Positions 38,063 through 46,943 of a DNA stretch of 64,000 nucleotides are shown piece after piece. Source of the DNA: Planctomycetota bacterium (GTDB lineage: Bacteria > Planctomycetota > UBA11346). The stretch's first letter is position 1; each line of letters opens with the position of its first letter. The notes below the pieces were generated by a model. The model was not told the DNA's origin. It searched no databases and saw only the letters and a program-made list of their open reading frames with translations. The stretch covers positions 124,001 to 188,000 of the forward strand of contig BJHQ01000007.1 of assembly GCA_014193115.1 (NCBI GenBank), read 5' to 3'. The position numbers and the translations under genes were made by a program.

Positions 38063-38086
38063 CACCTCCGGCGCAAGCCGGAGGTG
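38063..38086 (+). terminator. Hairpin after RNase P RNA
   Basis: A perfect 10-bp GC-rich stem with a GCAA loop lies about 10 nt after the RNase P RNA 3' end. The T-run is poor, but the position fits a terminator. It also lies 83 bp before the acyltransferase start. Confidence 0.65.
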
Positions 38087-38168
38087 CGGTCGATTCCTGC
38101 CCCAGACCGGCTCACGGGTTGCCAATCGCCGCCGCGCCGCGACCGTTCCGCCTCCCGCGGAGCGAGCG

Positions 38169-39593
38169 ATGCCGACCAAGATCCTGCTGCCCAAATTCGG
38201 ACAGACGGTCGAAACCAGCGAGATCAACCATTGGGCCGTCAAGGAAGGCGATGCCATCCGCAAAGGCCAGGTCGTGTGCGAGATCGCCACCGACAAGAGC
38301 TCGTTGGAGGTCGAAAGCCAATACGAAGGCACCTTGCTGAAAATCCTGCTCGCTCCGGGCAAGCAGGTGCCGGTCGGCTGCGTCATGGCGGTGCTCGGCG
38401 CGCCAGGTGAAACGCTGAGCGATGCCTTCGTGGCCGAGTGCCTGGCCAGCCAGGCGGCAGGCCCGGCGGCTGCGACTCCTGCCGAAGCCACGCCAGCCCC
38501 AGCGCCCAAGCCAGCCCCGGTTGCTCCAGCGGCAGCCCCGGTTTCCGTTGCTCCAGCGCCAACGCCGAAACCAGCGGCCGCGCCTAAACTTGAGGCCGTT
38601 CCTAAACCAGCGGCGAAACCAGCCGGCCGCCTGTTCATCTCACCCCGGGCCAAGCGCCTCGCCGAACGCCGGCTGGTGCCGGTCGCCCTGCTCACCGGCA
38701 GCGGCGAAAACGGACGGATCGTCGAAGCCGATGTCCAGGCCTATGTCGACGCCGCTGGCGCGGTCACGCCCGCGGCCCGGGCGGTGGCCTACGCTCGTGG
38801 ATTCGACCTGCGCCAGGTGAAGCGCATCGGTGAACGGATCAGCGTCGAGGATCTCGTCCAGCTCGCCGTGGCCGCTGCCCCGGCAAAACCGAAGAAAGCC
38901 GAGAAACCACCGCTGGCTGAATTGAGCGCACGGACCGAGAAACCGAGCCCGATGCGCCGCGTGATCGCGGCGAACATGGTCCAGTCCGCCAGCACCATCC
39001 CGGCCTTCCAGCTTGAAGTGACGGTGGATGCGGCCTCGCTGATCGCACGTCGCGAGGCCGACAAGGCGGCCGGGCTCAAAGTCAGCTTCGGCGACTACAT
39101 CGCCCGGGCAGTGGCCTTGGCGATCCGCCGTTTCCCGGCCTTCGCCGCGACCTGGACCGATGGCGGAATCGTCTATCGCGACCGGATCAACATCGGTTTC
39201 GCGGTGGCCGTCCCTGGCGGGCTGGTGGTGCCGGTGGCCCGGGACTGCGACTTGGTTTCGCCGGCCGACATCGCCACCCAATCCGTCGCCTTGGTCGAGA
39301 AAGCCCGGACCGGCAAACTCGCCCCCGAGGACTACACCGGCGCGGTGTTCACCCTGAGCAACCTCGGCGCCATGCCGGTGGACCGCTTCGTCGCCATCGT
39401 CCCGCCCGGCCAGAGCGGGATCATCGCCATCGGCCGGATCCGAGATGAGGTCGCCGTGAAGAGCGGCGGCTTCTTCGCCGCCAAGCTGATGAGCCTGACC
39501 CTGTCCGCCGACCACCGCTACATCGACGGCGCCGACGGCGCGGCGTTCATGAAAGAGGTGAAGGAATTGCTGGAAGACGCAGCGGGGCTGTAA
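38169..39593 (+). CDS. Dihydrolipoamide acyltransferase (E2 of a 2-oxoacid dehydrogenase)
   Basis: The 474-residue protein has one lipoyl domain with the lipoylated Lys43 in EIATDKSSLEV. Then come an Ala/Pro linker (about 95-155), a peripheral subunit-binding domain (ISPRAKRLAERR near 157), and a catalytic acyltransferase domain ending DHRYIDGADGAAFM, which supplies the His and Asp. It is most like pyruvate dehydrogenase E2. E1 and E3 genes are not in the window, so the substrate is not certain. The linker of alanine, proline and lysine is normal for E2. Confidence 0.9.
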   Translation: MPTKILLPKFGQTVETSEINHWAVKEGDAIRKGQVVCEIATDKSSLEVESQYEGTLLKILLAPGKQVPVGCVMAVLGAPGETLSDAFVAECLASQAAGPAAATPAEATPAPAPKPAPVAPAAAPVSVAPAPTPKPAAAPKLEAVPKPAAKPAGRLFISPRAKRLAERRLVPVALLTGSGENGRIVEADVQAYVDAAGAVTPAARAVAYARGFDLRQVKRIGERISVEDLVQLAVAAAPAKPKKAEKPPLAELSARTEKPSPMRRVIAANMVQSASTIPAFQLEVTVDAASLIARREADKAAGLKVSFGDYIARAVALAIRRFPAFAATWTDGGIVYRDRINIGFAVAVPGGLVVPVARDCDLVSPADIATQSVALVEKARTGKLAPEDYTGAVFTLSNLGAMPVDRFVAIVPPGQSGIIAIGRIRDEVAVKSGGFFAAKLMSLTLSADHRYIDGADGAAFMKEVKELLEDAAGL

Positions 39594-39599
39594 ATCGCG

Positions 39600-39625
39600 G
39601 ACTGGGCTCAGCCGCGAGCCCAGTC
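39600..39625. terminator. Hairpin terminator overlapping the toxin stop codon
   Basis: A perfect 10-bp stem (39600-39609 with 39616-39625) and a 6-nt loop lie between the convergent acyltransferase and PIN-domain genes. The stem includes the last codons and part of the stop of the PIN gene, so termination and the toxin 3' end share sequence. Confidence 0.65.
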
Positions 39626-40060
39626 ATCTAAGGTGATGACCGCGACCTCAGAGCGGTAGCGTTCCACCATGCGGGCATCGTCGGTGACCAGCGTGCGCCG
39701 GCTGACCTTGGCGTGGGCGACCTGCCCGGCGTCATACAGGCTGCGTCCTGCGGGCCGGAGACGAGCAAGCACGTCCATCCACGCAACCAGCCAACGGTCG
39801 TCCTCAATCAGCAGGAGACCGATTCGGGCACGAAATCTTGCCAGATTATCGAGCGCATCATCCATCGCCATTTCGAACCCATTGGCGGTCAAGGGACGGG
39901 TCGCCGTCGCAATGAATTCCCGCATGGTTTGAGTGGACATGGCAAAGTCACGATCCGATGTGATCAAGGCACGAGCAATTCCGTGGCCCTTCCGGGTGTC
40001 ATCGGTAGCAGACAATAGCACGGTGGTGTCAAGCAGCAGGGCGCGATCACGCATCGTCAT
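39608..40060 (-). CDS. PIN-domain toxin (VapC/FitB type)
   Basis: The 150-residue protein has the PIN acidic residues: Asp11 in LLLDTTVLL, Glu in TMREFIA, Asp in SLYDAGQVAHAK, and TDDARMVERY near the end. Such toxins are RNases that cut tRNA or rRNA and are held inactive by the partner antitoxin. The gene overlaps the antitoxin by 14 nt. An alternative start at 40054 (MRDRALLLD) is possible. It appears complete. Confidence 0.88.
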   Translation of the reverse strand: MTMRDRALLLDTTVLLSATDDTRKGHGIARALITSDRDFAMSTQTMREFIATATRPLTANGFEMAMDDALDNLARFRARIGLLLIEDDRWLVAWMDVLARLRPAGRSLYDAGQVAHAKVSRRTLVTDDARMVERYRSEVAVITLDDWARG

Positions 40061-40286
40061 AAGCGGCGTTGACTTCGTCTCTGGTGACAGGTCCGGTGCG
40101 TCCGCTGGAGACGGTCTTGAATCCCGACCAATCCATCGCCGGCTTCTGTTCGGTCGCTGCTGCTAGCAAAATCGCCCGAACTTCGGCTTCAAGCGATCGT
40201 CCATGGGCTTTTGCTTGGTGATGCAAACGGTCCTTCACCCATGGTTCAAGGCGGCGCACGAGCAGGCTGGTATGGGCGGTCTTCAT
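40047..40286 (-). CDS. Ribbon-helix-helix antitoxin (FitA/VapB type)
   Basis: The 79-residue protein starts with the FitA/Arc-like DNA-binding fold (SLLVRRLEPWVKDRLHHQAK, then GRSLEAEVRAIL). It ends in an acidic tail that should wrap the toxin (VTRDEVNAAYDDA). It should bind the toxin and repress its own promoter. A near-perfect palindrome lies 16 nt upstream of the ATG. There is no clear Shine-Dalgarno sequence. Confidence 0.88.
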   Translation of the reverse strand: MKTAHTSLLVRRLEPWVKDRLHHQAKAHGRSLEAEVRAILLAAATEQKPAMDWSGFKTVSSGRTGPVTRDEVNAAYDDA

Positions 40287-40302
40287 GGCAGGCTTGCTCG
40301 GA

Positions 40303-40323
40303 TGATATCACTCAGTGATGTCA
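40303..40323. promoter_or_regulatory. Palindromic operator overlapping the antitoxin promoter
   Basis: This 21-bp palindrome has 10-bp arms with one mismatch (TGATATCACT / AGTGATGTCA) around a central C. On the minus strand it overlaps a plausible -10 hexamer, TATCAT, 15 nt before the antitoxin ATG. It also lies 40 bp ahead of the divergent SulP gene. The position suits autorepression by the RHH antitoxin-toxin complex. Confidence 0.6.
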
Positions 40324-40363
40324 CCACAATCCCGGCGCAATCGGCTACGCTTCCCAGACTTCC

Positions 40364-42073
40364 ATGCGGCTGAGCCCCCTTCCCGCCCTGCGCTGGTTCC
40401 CGCTGTCGGCGCCGGTCCTGCGCGCCGACGTCGTGGCCGGTCTGACCGTGGGCCTGCTCTGCGTGCCCCAGGCGATGGCCTATGCCCAGCTGGCGGGAAT
40501 GCCTGCGTTTTATGGGCTCTATGCCGCCATCGTCCCGGCCATCGTCGGAGCGCTGTTTGGTTGGTGCGGGCAACTCCAGACCGGACCGGTGGCGATGACA
40601 TCGATGGTCACCGCGGCGGTCCTCGCGCCATTCGCCTTGGCGGGCAGCCCGCATTATGTCGAGCTCGCCGTGCTGCTCGGCCTGCTGGTCGGGCTTATCC
40701 GGCTGGCCCTCGGCCTATGCCACGGGAGTTTCCTGCTCAACGTCATCAGCCATCCGGTGGTCCTCGGCTTCACTTCAGCCGCCGGGCTGATCATCGCCGG
40801 CAGCCAGATCCACGAGGTCTTCGGCCTGCCCGCAGCGCCACGCACGGGGACCTTCCTATGGGATGAATGGCAAGTGGTCAGCCAGCTCGGCCAGGCCCGG
40901 ATCGATACCGTAGCCTTCGCCGTGACCAGCTTCGGGCTGCTGCTGTGGATGCAGCGATGGAAGCCGCTGCCGGCGGCGCTGGTGGTGTCCAGCGTAGCCA
41001 CCGTCGTCGCTTGGCTCACCGGCTATGCCGCCTCGGGTGGACACGTGATCGGAGCGGTGCCCCACAGCTTGCCGCCGCTGACCATCCCAGCCTGGGATTG
41101 GGCCATCGTGGCCGACCTGCTGCCCGGCGCCGTGCTGGTCACGGTGGTCGGCTTCCTGGAGGTGCTCAGCGCCAGCAAGACCGCTGCTGCTCGCACCCGT
41201 CAGGCGATCAACCTCGACCAGGAACTGGTTGGTCAAGGATTGGCGGGCATCGCCGGATCGTTTACCGGCGCCTTTCCGGTCAGCGGTTCGCTGTCCCGTT
41301 CCGCTGTGAACCTTGATGCCGGCGCAGGCACTGGGATATCGGCCATCGTCACCGGCCTGTTCGTGCTCGCGGTGCTGCTGCTGGCGGCGCCGCTGCTGTA
41401 CCATCTGCCGGTGGCGGTGCTGGCCGCGGTGATCCTGGCCGCGGTCCTCAGCCTGATCGACCTGGGCGCGCTCAATCGCGCCTGGCGGGTGAACCGCCAC
41501 GATGGCCTGACCGGATGGACGACGTTCATCGCGACGTTGGTCTTGGCACCCAATCTGGTGGCCGGCTTCGCCATCGGCGCGTCGCTGGCGATGGTGCTGC
41601 TGCTGGTCCGGATGATGCGGCCGCGGGTGGTGGTAGTGGCCCGGGCCGGCGACGGGACCTGGCGCGATGCCCATCGCCATGGCTTGGCCATGCGCGACGA
41701 TCTCGTCCTGATCCGCCTCGACGGCCGGCTGAGTTTCGTCAATGTCGCCCACGTCGAGGAATCGGTGCTGGAGATCCTGTCTCGTTTCCCCCGGATGCGG
41801 GCGCTGGTGCTGTCCGGCGATGGCCTGAATGAGCTCGACGCCAGCGGCGAGGATCTCCTGCGCCGGCTCCACGATCGACTCGGCGAACTTGGCGCTGTAC
41901 TGGCGATGTGCGGCCTGAAGGCCCAGATCACCGACACCCTGTCCCGCAGCGGGCTCGACCAGGTGATCGGCGCCGAACAGATCTACCGGTCCGAGGACGC
42001 CGCCCTGGTCGCTCTCGAACAGCGCTTGGGTCTCGACCAGACCCAGCCTGGTTTCGAGCAGGCGGCACCGTAG
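40364..42073 (+). CDS. SulP-family anion transporter with STAS domain
   Basis: The 569-residue protein has the SulP membrane domain (about 12 hydrophobic segments, residues 20-425), including the family's VGLLCVPQAMAYAQLAGMPA near the start and GSFTGAFPVSGSLSRSAVN near 305. A C-terminal STAS domain (about 440-550) follows, with a phospho-acceptor-like region ELDASGEDLL. It moves an inorganic anion such as sulfate or bicarbonate across the inner membrane. No sulfate-assimilation genes are adjacent, so the ion is not predictable. Confidence 0.9.
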   Translation: MRLSPLPALRWFPLSAPVLRADVVAGLTVGLLCVPQAMAYAQLAGMPAFYGLYAAIVPAIVGALFGWCGQLQTGPVAMTSMVTAAVLAPFALAGSPHYVELAVLLGLLVGLIRLALGLCHGSFLLNVISHPVVLGFTSAAGLIIAGSQIHEVFGLPAAPRTGTFLWDEWQVVSQLGQARIDTVAFAVTSFGLLLWMQRWKPLPAALVVSSVATVVAWLTGYAASGGHVIGAVPHSLPPLTIPAWDWAIVADLLPGAVLVTVVGFLEVLSASKTAAARTRQAINLDQELVGQGLAGIAGSFTGAFPVSGSLSRSAVNLDAGAGTGISAIVTGLFVLAVLLLAAPLLYHLPVAVLAAVILAAVLSLIDLGALNRAWRVNRHDGLTGWTTFIATLVLAPNLVAGFAIGASLAMVLLLVRMMRPRVVVVARAGDGTWRDAHRHGLAMRDDLVLIRLDGRLSFVNVAHVEESVLEILSRFPRMRALVLSGDGLNELDASGEDLLRRLHDRLGELGAVLAMCGLKAQITDTLSRSGLDQVIGAEQIYRSEDAALVALEQRLGLDQTQPGFEQAAP

Positions 42074-42074
42074 A

Positions 42075-42412
42075 TGAAAGCGCCGAGGGCTCCGGGCTGG
42101 GAGCACCTGGGAGCGCCGAGGGCTCCGGGCTGGGAGCACCTGGGAGCGCCGAGCGCCAGCTCGGCCTGGTTGGGCCTGCACTTGCCACGCGGCTGGTGCT
42201 GGCTGGCCGCACGGAGTGCGGCGCTCCGGGCTGGCTTCACGTGGGAACGACGAGCGCTCCGGGGGTTCGCCTGGGAACGACGAGCGCTCCGGGGGTTCGC
42301 CTGGGGGCGCCGAGCGCCAGCTCGGCTTGGTGGGCCTGAACTTGCCACGCGGCTGGTGCCCACTGGCCGCACGGAGTGCGCTCCGGGCTGGGCGCTCCCA
42401 GGATGGACGTGG
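42075..42412. repeat. REP/BIME-like palindromic cluster between sulP and ribE
   Basis: This 360-bp gap is filled by repeats. A direct repeat of about 37 bp (GCGCCGAGGGCTCCGGGCTG type) occurs twice near 42079-42150. The hairpin GCCGAGCGCCAGCTCGGC occurs twice. A hairpin GCCGCAC/GTGCGGC lies near 42208. A 37-bp repeat carrying GGGAACGACGAGCGCTCC is duplicated near 42240-42310. The core hairpin is shared with the cluster at 34448-34753. No gene is seen in the gap. Confidence 0.85.
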
Positions 42413-42437
42413 CGGCATCCCCATCACGATTCCACGC

Positions 42438-43022
42438 ATGTTCACCGGGATCATCCAGCACGTCGGCCAGATCGTGTCGGCGGAGCACACCCCAGGCGGC
42501 AGCCGGTTGGTCATCGCCACCGGGCCGCTGGCAGCGTCACTGGCCCTCGGCGACAGCTTGGCCTGTGACGGCATCTGCCTGACCGTCGCCGATGAATCCA
42601 GCGATTCCGCGACGTTTTCAGTCAGTCCCGAGACCGTGCGCAAGACCACCATCGCCACCTGGGCCAAGGGCCGACGGATCAACCTCGAACCTGCCCTGCG
42701 TCTCGGTGACCGTCTCGGCGGCCATCTGGTCAGCGGTCACGTCGATGGGGTCGGCGAGGTGCTCGCACGGGTGGTCGAGGGCGACAGCGAGCGCTTCACC
42801 ATCCGCCTGCCGGCCACCGTGAAAGTCGTGGAAAAAGGCTCGCTGGCGGTGGACGGCATCTCGCTGACCACCTGGGATTGCCGAGCCGATGCCGCGTCGA
42901 TCGCGGTCATCCCGCATACCCTCGCCCATACCACCCTGGGCGATCGCCAGCCCGGCGACCCGGTCAATCTGGAGCAGGACCAGATCGGACGGTGGGTCGA
43001 GCGCCTGCTGGGCTCGCGATGA
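42438..43022 (+). CDS. ribE: Riboflavin synthase, alpha chain
   Basis: The 194-residue protein starts with the family signature MFTGIIQHVG. It contains two tandem lumazine-binding domains, each with a conserved CDGICLTV / VDGISLT element and the GGHLVSGHVDGVG linker. It makes riboflavin from two molecules of dimethylribityl-lumazine. Length is slightly short but normal. No other rib genes are nearby. Its stop overlaps the next ATG (ATGA), coupling it to an unrelated ABC permease. Confidence 0.93.
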   Translation: MFTGIIQHVGQIVSAEHTPGGSRLVIATGPLAASLALGDSLACDGICLTVADESSDSATFSVSPETVRKTTIATWAKGRRINLEPALRLGDRLGGHLVSGHVDGVGEVLARVVEGDSERFTIRLPATVKVVEKGSLAVDGISLTTWDCRADAASIAVIPHTLAHTTLGDRQPGDPVNLEQDQIGRWVERLLGSR

Positions 43023-43741
43023 ACGCGGTGTGGCATCTCTGCCGCCGCGATCTGGTGGCGGCCTTCGCATCGCCACTGGCGTGGCTGGTGCTGGCGGCAT
43101 GGGGATTCCTGACCGGGATGATGCTTGCCCTGACCGTGTGGTCGGTGGTCGGGCGCACCGCCGATTCACCGCTGTATGTCGGGGTGCTGAGCACCGGATT
43201 CACGCTGCTCATCGTGCTCGCCCCGGCGCTGTCGATGAGCGCCTTCGCCGGCGAGCGCCAGCAGGGCACCATGGCTCTGTTGATGACCGTCCCGGTCGGC
43301 GATGGAGCTCTGGTCGCGGGCAAGGCGCTGGCGGTGTTCCTGGTCATGGTGTCGCTGATTGCGGCGCTGATCCCGCACCTGATCGCCGTGGCCCTGGTCA
43401 GCGGGCTGGCGCCGGGCCAGCTCGTCGCCGGGCTGCTCGGCCTGGTGCTGGCTGCTGCTGCGGCGGCGAGCCTGGGCACCTGGATCAGCCTGCTGGTCGA
43501 GGCGCCGGTGACGGCCTACGTGCTGACTTTCGGCGTGATCGTCGTGCTGGTGCTGGTCGGAGCCCTGCCGCCTGACGGGGTGTTCGGCCCGCTGGCCCAG
43601 GGCCTCGGACTGGGTCCGCGCATCGCACCATTCCTGGCCGGTCGGATCGAGCTCGGCTGCGTTGCGTATTTCCTGGCGCTGACCGCCGGCGGACTGGTCC
43701 TGGCGCGCAGCGTCCTGACCGCGCGGAGGCTGGAAGGATGA
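43019..43741 (+). CDS. ABC-2 type permease (GldF-like)
   Basis: The 240-residue protein has six hydrophobic segments and the ABC-2 elements found in GldF/NosY permeases (SAFAGERQQGTMALLMTVPV near residue 76). It is the membrane part of an exporter-like ABC complex. It overlaps ribE upstream and the GldG-like gene downstream, each by ATGA. The matching ATPase, normally the gene before it, is not in the window. Confidence 0.82.
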   Translation: MNAVWHLCRRDLVAAFASPLAWLVLAAWGFLTGMMLALTVWSVVGRTADSPLYVGVLSTGFTLLIVLAPALSMSAFAGERQQGTMALLMTVPVGDGALVAGKALAVFLVMVSLIAALIPHLIAVALVSGLAPGQLVAGLLGLVLAAAAAASLGTWISLLVEAPVTAYVLTFGVIVVLVLVGALPPDGVFGPLAQGLGLGPRIAPFLAGRIELGCVAYFLALTAGGLVLARSVLTARRLEG

Positions 43742-45255
43742 GCGGTTCGCGCTGGTGGCGGAAACTCGGCATCCTCGGTGCTGGAACCGCAGCGACCCTG
43801 GCGGCGCTGCTCCTGGCGGTGGCCGCCGCAGACCGCAGCCGGATCGTCTGGGATCAGTCTGCCGATCACCGGTTCTCCCTCGATCCGGCGCTGGTCCGAT
43901 TGGTCGAGGCCCAGGTCGAACCGGTGCGCCTGGTCGCGATCTGGGATCAACCCGTCGATGCCGTGCTGGGCGATGTGACGGCGCTGTGCCGACGGGCGGT
44001 GGACCGCAGTCCGTCCCTGAGCTGGCAGCGCATTGATCCGGAGCTGCACAAACCGCTGCTCGCCGAGTTCGAAGCCGAACACGGCCCGGCCGCCGCACCG
44101 GCGCTGTGGCTGCTGCGCGGAAAACGCAGTTTCCGCATCCCGGTGACGTTCGGGCTGCGCCGGGTGCTCCAGCGCGAGCTGGGCGGCGCGCTGGCGACCC
44201 TCGCGGATCCCAACCCGCCGTTGGCCTTGGTGCTGCATGGTCACGGTGAACTCCGTCCGGACGGTGGCGAGCTGGACGGCGCCCAACGCTTCCTGCGTGG
44301 TCTGACCTTGGCTGGTTGGCGGGTGGCGCTGGCCGAGGTCGGACGCAGCTCGCTTCCGCCCGCCAGCCTGGTGATCGTGCCCGGTCCCACCGCTCCGTTG
44401 GGCGAACGGGATCTGGCGGAGCTCACCGCCCATGCCCGTGACGGCGGCGGCATCCTGGTGCTGGCTGACGACCGGCTGCCTGCTGACCTGCACACCTGGC
44501 TGCGCCGCCGCGGACTGACCCTCGGACCGCCGCCAGCGGGAGGGCTCGACGCCATGCTTGCCGGCAACGCCGGCAACGACCCGCCACCGATCGCGCGCAG
44601 CCTCGGCCACCATCGCGCCGGACAAGAAGCCGCATTTCCCCATCAGAATCTGCTGCTCAGCGAGGCCTGCCTGCGTCCGCATCCGGCGCTCGGCGGCCTG
44701 GGCGAACGCGGTGTGAGCCTGCTCTCGCCGTTCACCGTGCCGGTGCTGGCGGTGGACCCGGCGCTGGTCGCGACCTTGCCGGAAGCGACCCGCGCCCGCT
44801 GGCAGGCCAGCGGAGCGCTGCCCGCGACCGCGGCGGCGCTGTTCACCACCTGGCCGGGCGACGCCTGGATGCAGCTGCGTGCCGCGGTGCTGCGTTTGCC
44901 TGAGCAACTCGATCCGAACGAGAGCCTGCCGTTGGCAGCGGTCGCCGAATATCCCGCCGACCCGGCCAGCGCCCGGAGCGGCCTGGGCTGCCGGATCGCC
45001 GTGTGGGGCAGCCGTCAGGCGGCCAGCGACGGCGTGCTCGCCCTGGCCGAGTTCGCCAACGGCGAGGCGTTGTCGGCGATGGCCGCGTGGGCTGGCCGAC
45101 GGGCCGCTCCGGCCGACATCCCACCGGCGGAGATCGCCCAATTCCAGGTCAAGGCCAGCGAAGGATTCCTGATCTTTCTGCTCGCTGCGGTCGGCGTCGC
45201 CGTGCCCTGCTGCTTCATCGGCGTCGCCATGTTGTTGTGGTGGGATCGGCGCTGA
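43738..45255 (+). CDS. GldG-like ABC auxiliary protein
   Basis: The 505-residue protein has a membrane helix near each end (about 9-31 and 475-500) and a large extracytoplasmic domain between. DQSADHRFSLDPALVRLV near residue 39 matches the start of the GldG/ABC_transp_aux domain, and the DxxxxxPLGERDLAEL region lies in the middle. It partners the ABC-2 permease. In Bacteroidetes such complexes serve gliding; in planctomycetes related pairs have no known role. The ATPase is missing locally. Confidence 0.8.
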   Translation: MSGSRWWRKLGILGAGTAATLAALLLAVAAADRSRIVWDQSADHRFSLDPALVRLVEAQVEPVRLVAIWDQPVDAVLGDVTALCRRAVDRSPSLSWQRIDPELHKPLLAEFEAEHGPAAAPALWLLRGKRSFRIPVTFGLRRVLQRELGGALATLADPNPPLALVLHGHGELRPDGGELDGAQRFLRGLTLAGWRVALAEVGRSSLPPASLVIVPGPTAPLGERDLAELTAHARDGGGILVLADDRLPADLHTWLRRRGLTLGPPPAGGLDAMLAGNAGNDPPPIARSLGHHRAGQEAAFPHQNLLLSEACLRPHPALGGLGERGVSLLSPFTVPVLAVDPALVATLPEATRARWQASGALPATAAALFTTWPGDAWMQLRAAVLRLPEQLDPNESLPLAAVAEYPADPASARSGLGCRIAVWGSRQAASDGVLALAEFANGEALSAMAAWAGRRAAPADIPPAEIAQFQVKASEGFLIFLLAAVGVAVPCCFIGVAMLLWWDRR

Positions 45256-45269
45256 GCGCCGCCTGCTCA

Positions 45270-45542
45270 TCAACCGCCGACGATCGGCTTGCCACGCCGC
45301 GGTTTCCAGCCCCACGGGCACTGCCGACAGGCTTTTTCGCAGCAATAACCACGGGCCAGGCACAAATCGCGCTGGGGATTGCCGTGATCCAGCGACCCCG
45401 GCACACCGGCCGCGACCCGGACCTCGGCGGCGGCTATCTCGGCCAAGGTCGGCTGGGGCTTGCCCAAGGCGCGTTTGACCGCGCTTTTCACGATCTGCTT
45501 CCAGCGCCGCCAGCGCGTGCCCAGGGTCATCGGCGTCGCCAT
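45270..45542 (-). CDS. Small cysteine-rich protein, DUF5522-like
   Basis: The 90-residue protein has a basic N-terminus and a Cys cluster RDLCLARGYCCEKACRQCPWG. This resembles DUF5522-type proteins, which carry a CxxxxCxxCPY-like motif, possibly metal-binding. It is convergent with the GldG-like gene and divergent from the FAD oxidoreductase. It may start at a second in-frame ATG (MTLGTRWRR, 12 nt later). Function unknown. Confidence 0.6.
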   Translation of the reverse strand: MATPMTLGTRWRRWKQIVKSAVKRALGKPQPTLAEIAAAEVRVAAGVPGSLDHGNPQRDLCLARGYCCEKACRQCPWGWKPRRGKPIVGG

Positions 45543-45665
45543 GGGACGAGATCAACCAGCCCAGCAGACCGGTCAAGCAGGGTTCTGGGCCGGTCTGGAC
45601 GCCCGCGTGTACAAGGTCGCCACGAAGGTCCCCACAAGCGGCAGCCGTACGACGTAACTCCGTCT

Positions 45666-46943
45666 ATGCGCATCGCAGTGATCGGCTCCGGGATCAGCGG
45701 CCTGGTGGTCGGCTGGCGGCTGCACCGCCACTGCGATCTCTCGGTGTTCGAAGCAGGCAGCCACATCGGCGGCCATGTCAACACGGTTCCCGTGCGGTTC
45801 AGCGATGGCCGGCCTGAACTGGCCAGACCCCATGACCGCGCCTCGATTCCCGTCGATACCGGTTTCATCGTCCACAATCCGGTGAACTACCCGCTGCTCT
45901 GCCGGGTCTTTGCGACCCTCGGGGTCGCTACCCAACCGAGCGAGATGTCCTTTTCGGTGGCCTGCTCGCGCAGCGGTGTCGAATGGGCTGGCAATTCCCT
46001 GGCCAGCGTGTTCGCCCAACCGGGCAATCTGCTGTCGCCAGGCTTCTGGTCGATGCTCCGCGGCATCGTGCGCTTCAATGCCCAGGCCCGCAGCCGATTG
46101 CTCGCCGAAGGAAACGAGGATCTGCCGCTGGGCGAATTCCTCACCAGCGCCGGGATCAGCCGGCGCGCGATCGAGCATTACGTCATCCCCATCGGCTCGG
46201 CGATCTGGTCGGCCCCGGCCGCACGGATCCTGGAATTCCCGGCCCGGCGGTTCGCCAGCTTCCTGGCCAATCACGGCATGCTCCAGATCGGCGCCGACCG
46301 GCCGGAATGGCGGACCGTGGTCGGCGGGTCGTGGCGCTACGTGAAGGCCATCACCAAGGACTGGAGCGACCGCATCCGCCTCGACACGCCGGTGCGCCGG
46401 GTGCGGCGGCTGCCAGACGGCGTCGAAGTCGTCAGCGACCAAGGTCCAGAGCGATTCGATCGGGTGGTCTTCGCCTGCCACAGCGATCAGGCCCTGGCCT
46501 TGCTCGAATCGCCCCACGACGCCGAACGAACGGTGCTGGAGGCGCTGCCCTATCAAGCCAATCCGGCGGCTCTGCATCACGACGAACGGCTGATGCCGAA
46601 GCAGCGCATCGCCTGGTCGGCGTGGAACCACCGGGTCGGCGATGGCGACGCGGCCGTGGTGACGTACTGGATGAACCGGCTCCAGCGCTTCACCGCGCCA
46701 CGACCGTTGCTGGTCACCTTGAACGCCGAGGCCCGGATCGAGCGCGAGCGGATCATCTACGAGACCACCTACCACCACCCGCGGTTCACCACTGGCGCCG
46801 CTGCTGCCCAAGGCCAGCGGCGGGCGATCAGCGGCGCCGACCATATCCATTATTGCGGAGCGTATTGGGGGAATGGCTTCCATGAGGACGGCTGCGCCAG
46901 CGGTCTCGCAGTGGCGGCTGAGCTGGGGCAGCCCTGGCCATGA
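45666..46943 (+). CDS. FAD-dependent amine-oxidase-like oxidoreductase
   Basis: The 425-residue protein starts with the dinucleotide motif GSGISGL (residues 7-13) followed by FEAGSHIGGHVNT. It ends with the second FAD-contact region HYCGAYWGNGFHEDG. This is the phytoene-desaturase/amine-oxidase fold, close to the NAD(P)-binding FAD proteins that accompany DUF1365 and CFA genes. It probably modifies an acyl chain made by the downstream methyltransferases. The next gene starts in its stop codon (ATGA). Confidence 0.85.
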   Translation: MRIAVIGSGISGLVVGWRLHRHCDLSVFEAGSHIGGHVNTVPVRFSDGRPELARPHDRASIPVDTGFIVHNPVNYPLLCRVFATLGVATQPSEMSFSVACSRSGVEWAGNSLASVFAQPGNLLSPGFWSMLRGIVRFNAQARSRLLAEGNEDLPLGEFLTSAGISRRAIEHYVIPIGSAIWSAPAARILEFPARRFASFLANHGMLQIGADRPEWRTVVGGSWRYVKAITKDWSDRIRLDTPVRRVRRLPDGVEVVSDQGPERFDRVVFACHSDQALALLESPHDAERTVLEALPYQANPAALHHDERLMPKQRIAWSAWNHRVGDGDAAVVTYWMNRLQRFTAPRPLLVTLNAEARIERERIIYETTYHHPRFTTGAAAAQGQRRAISGADHIHYCGAYWGNGFHEDGCASGLAVAAELGQPWP

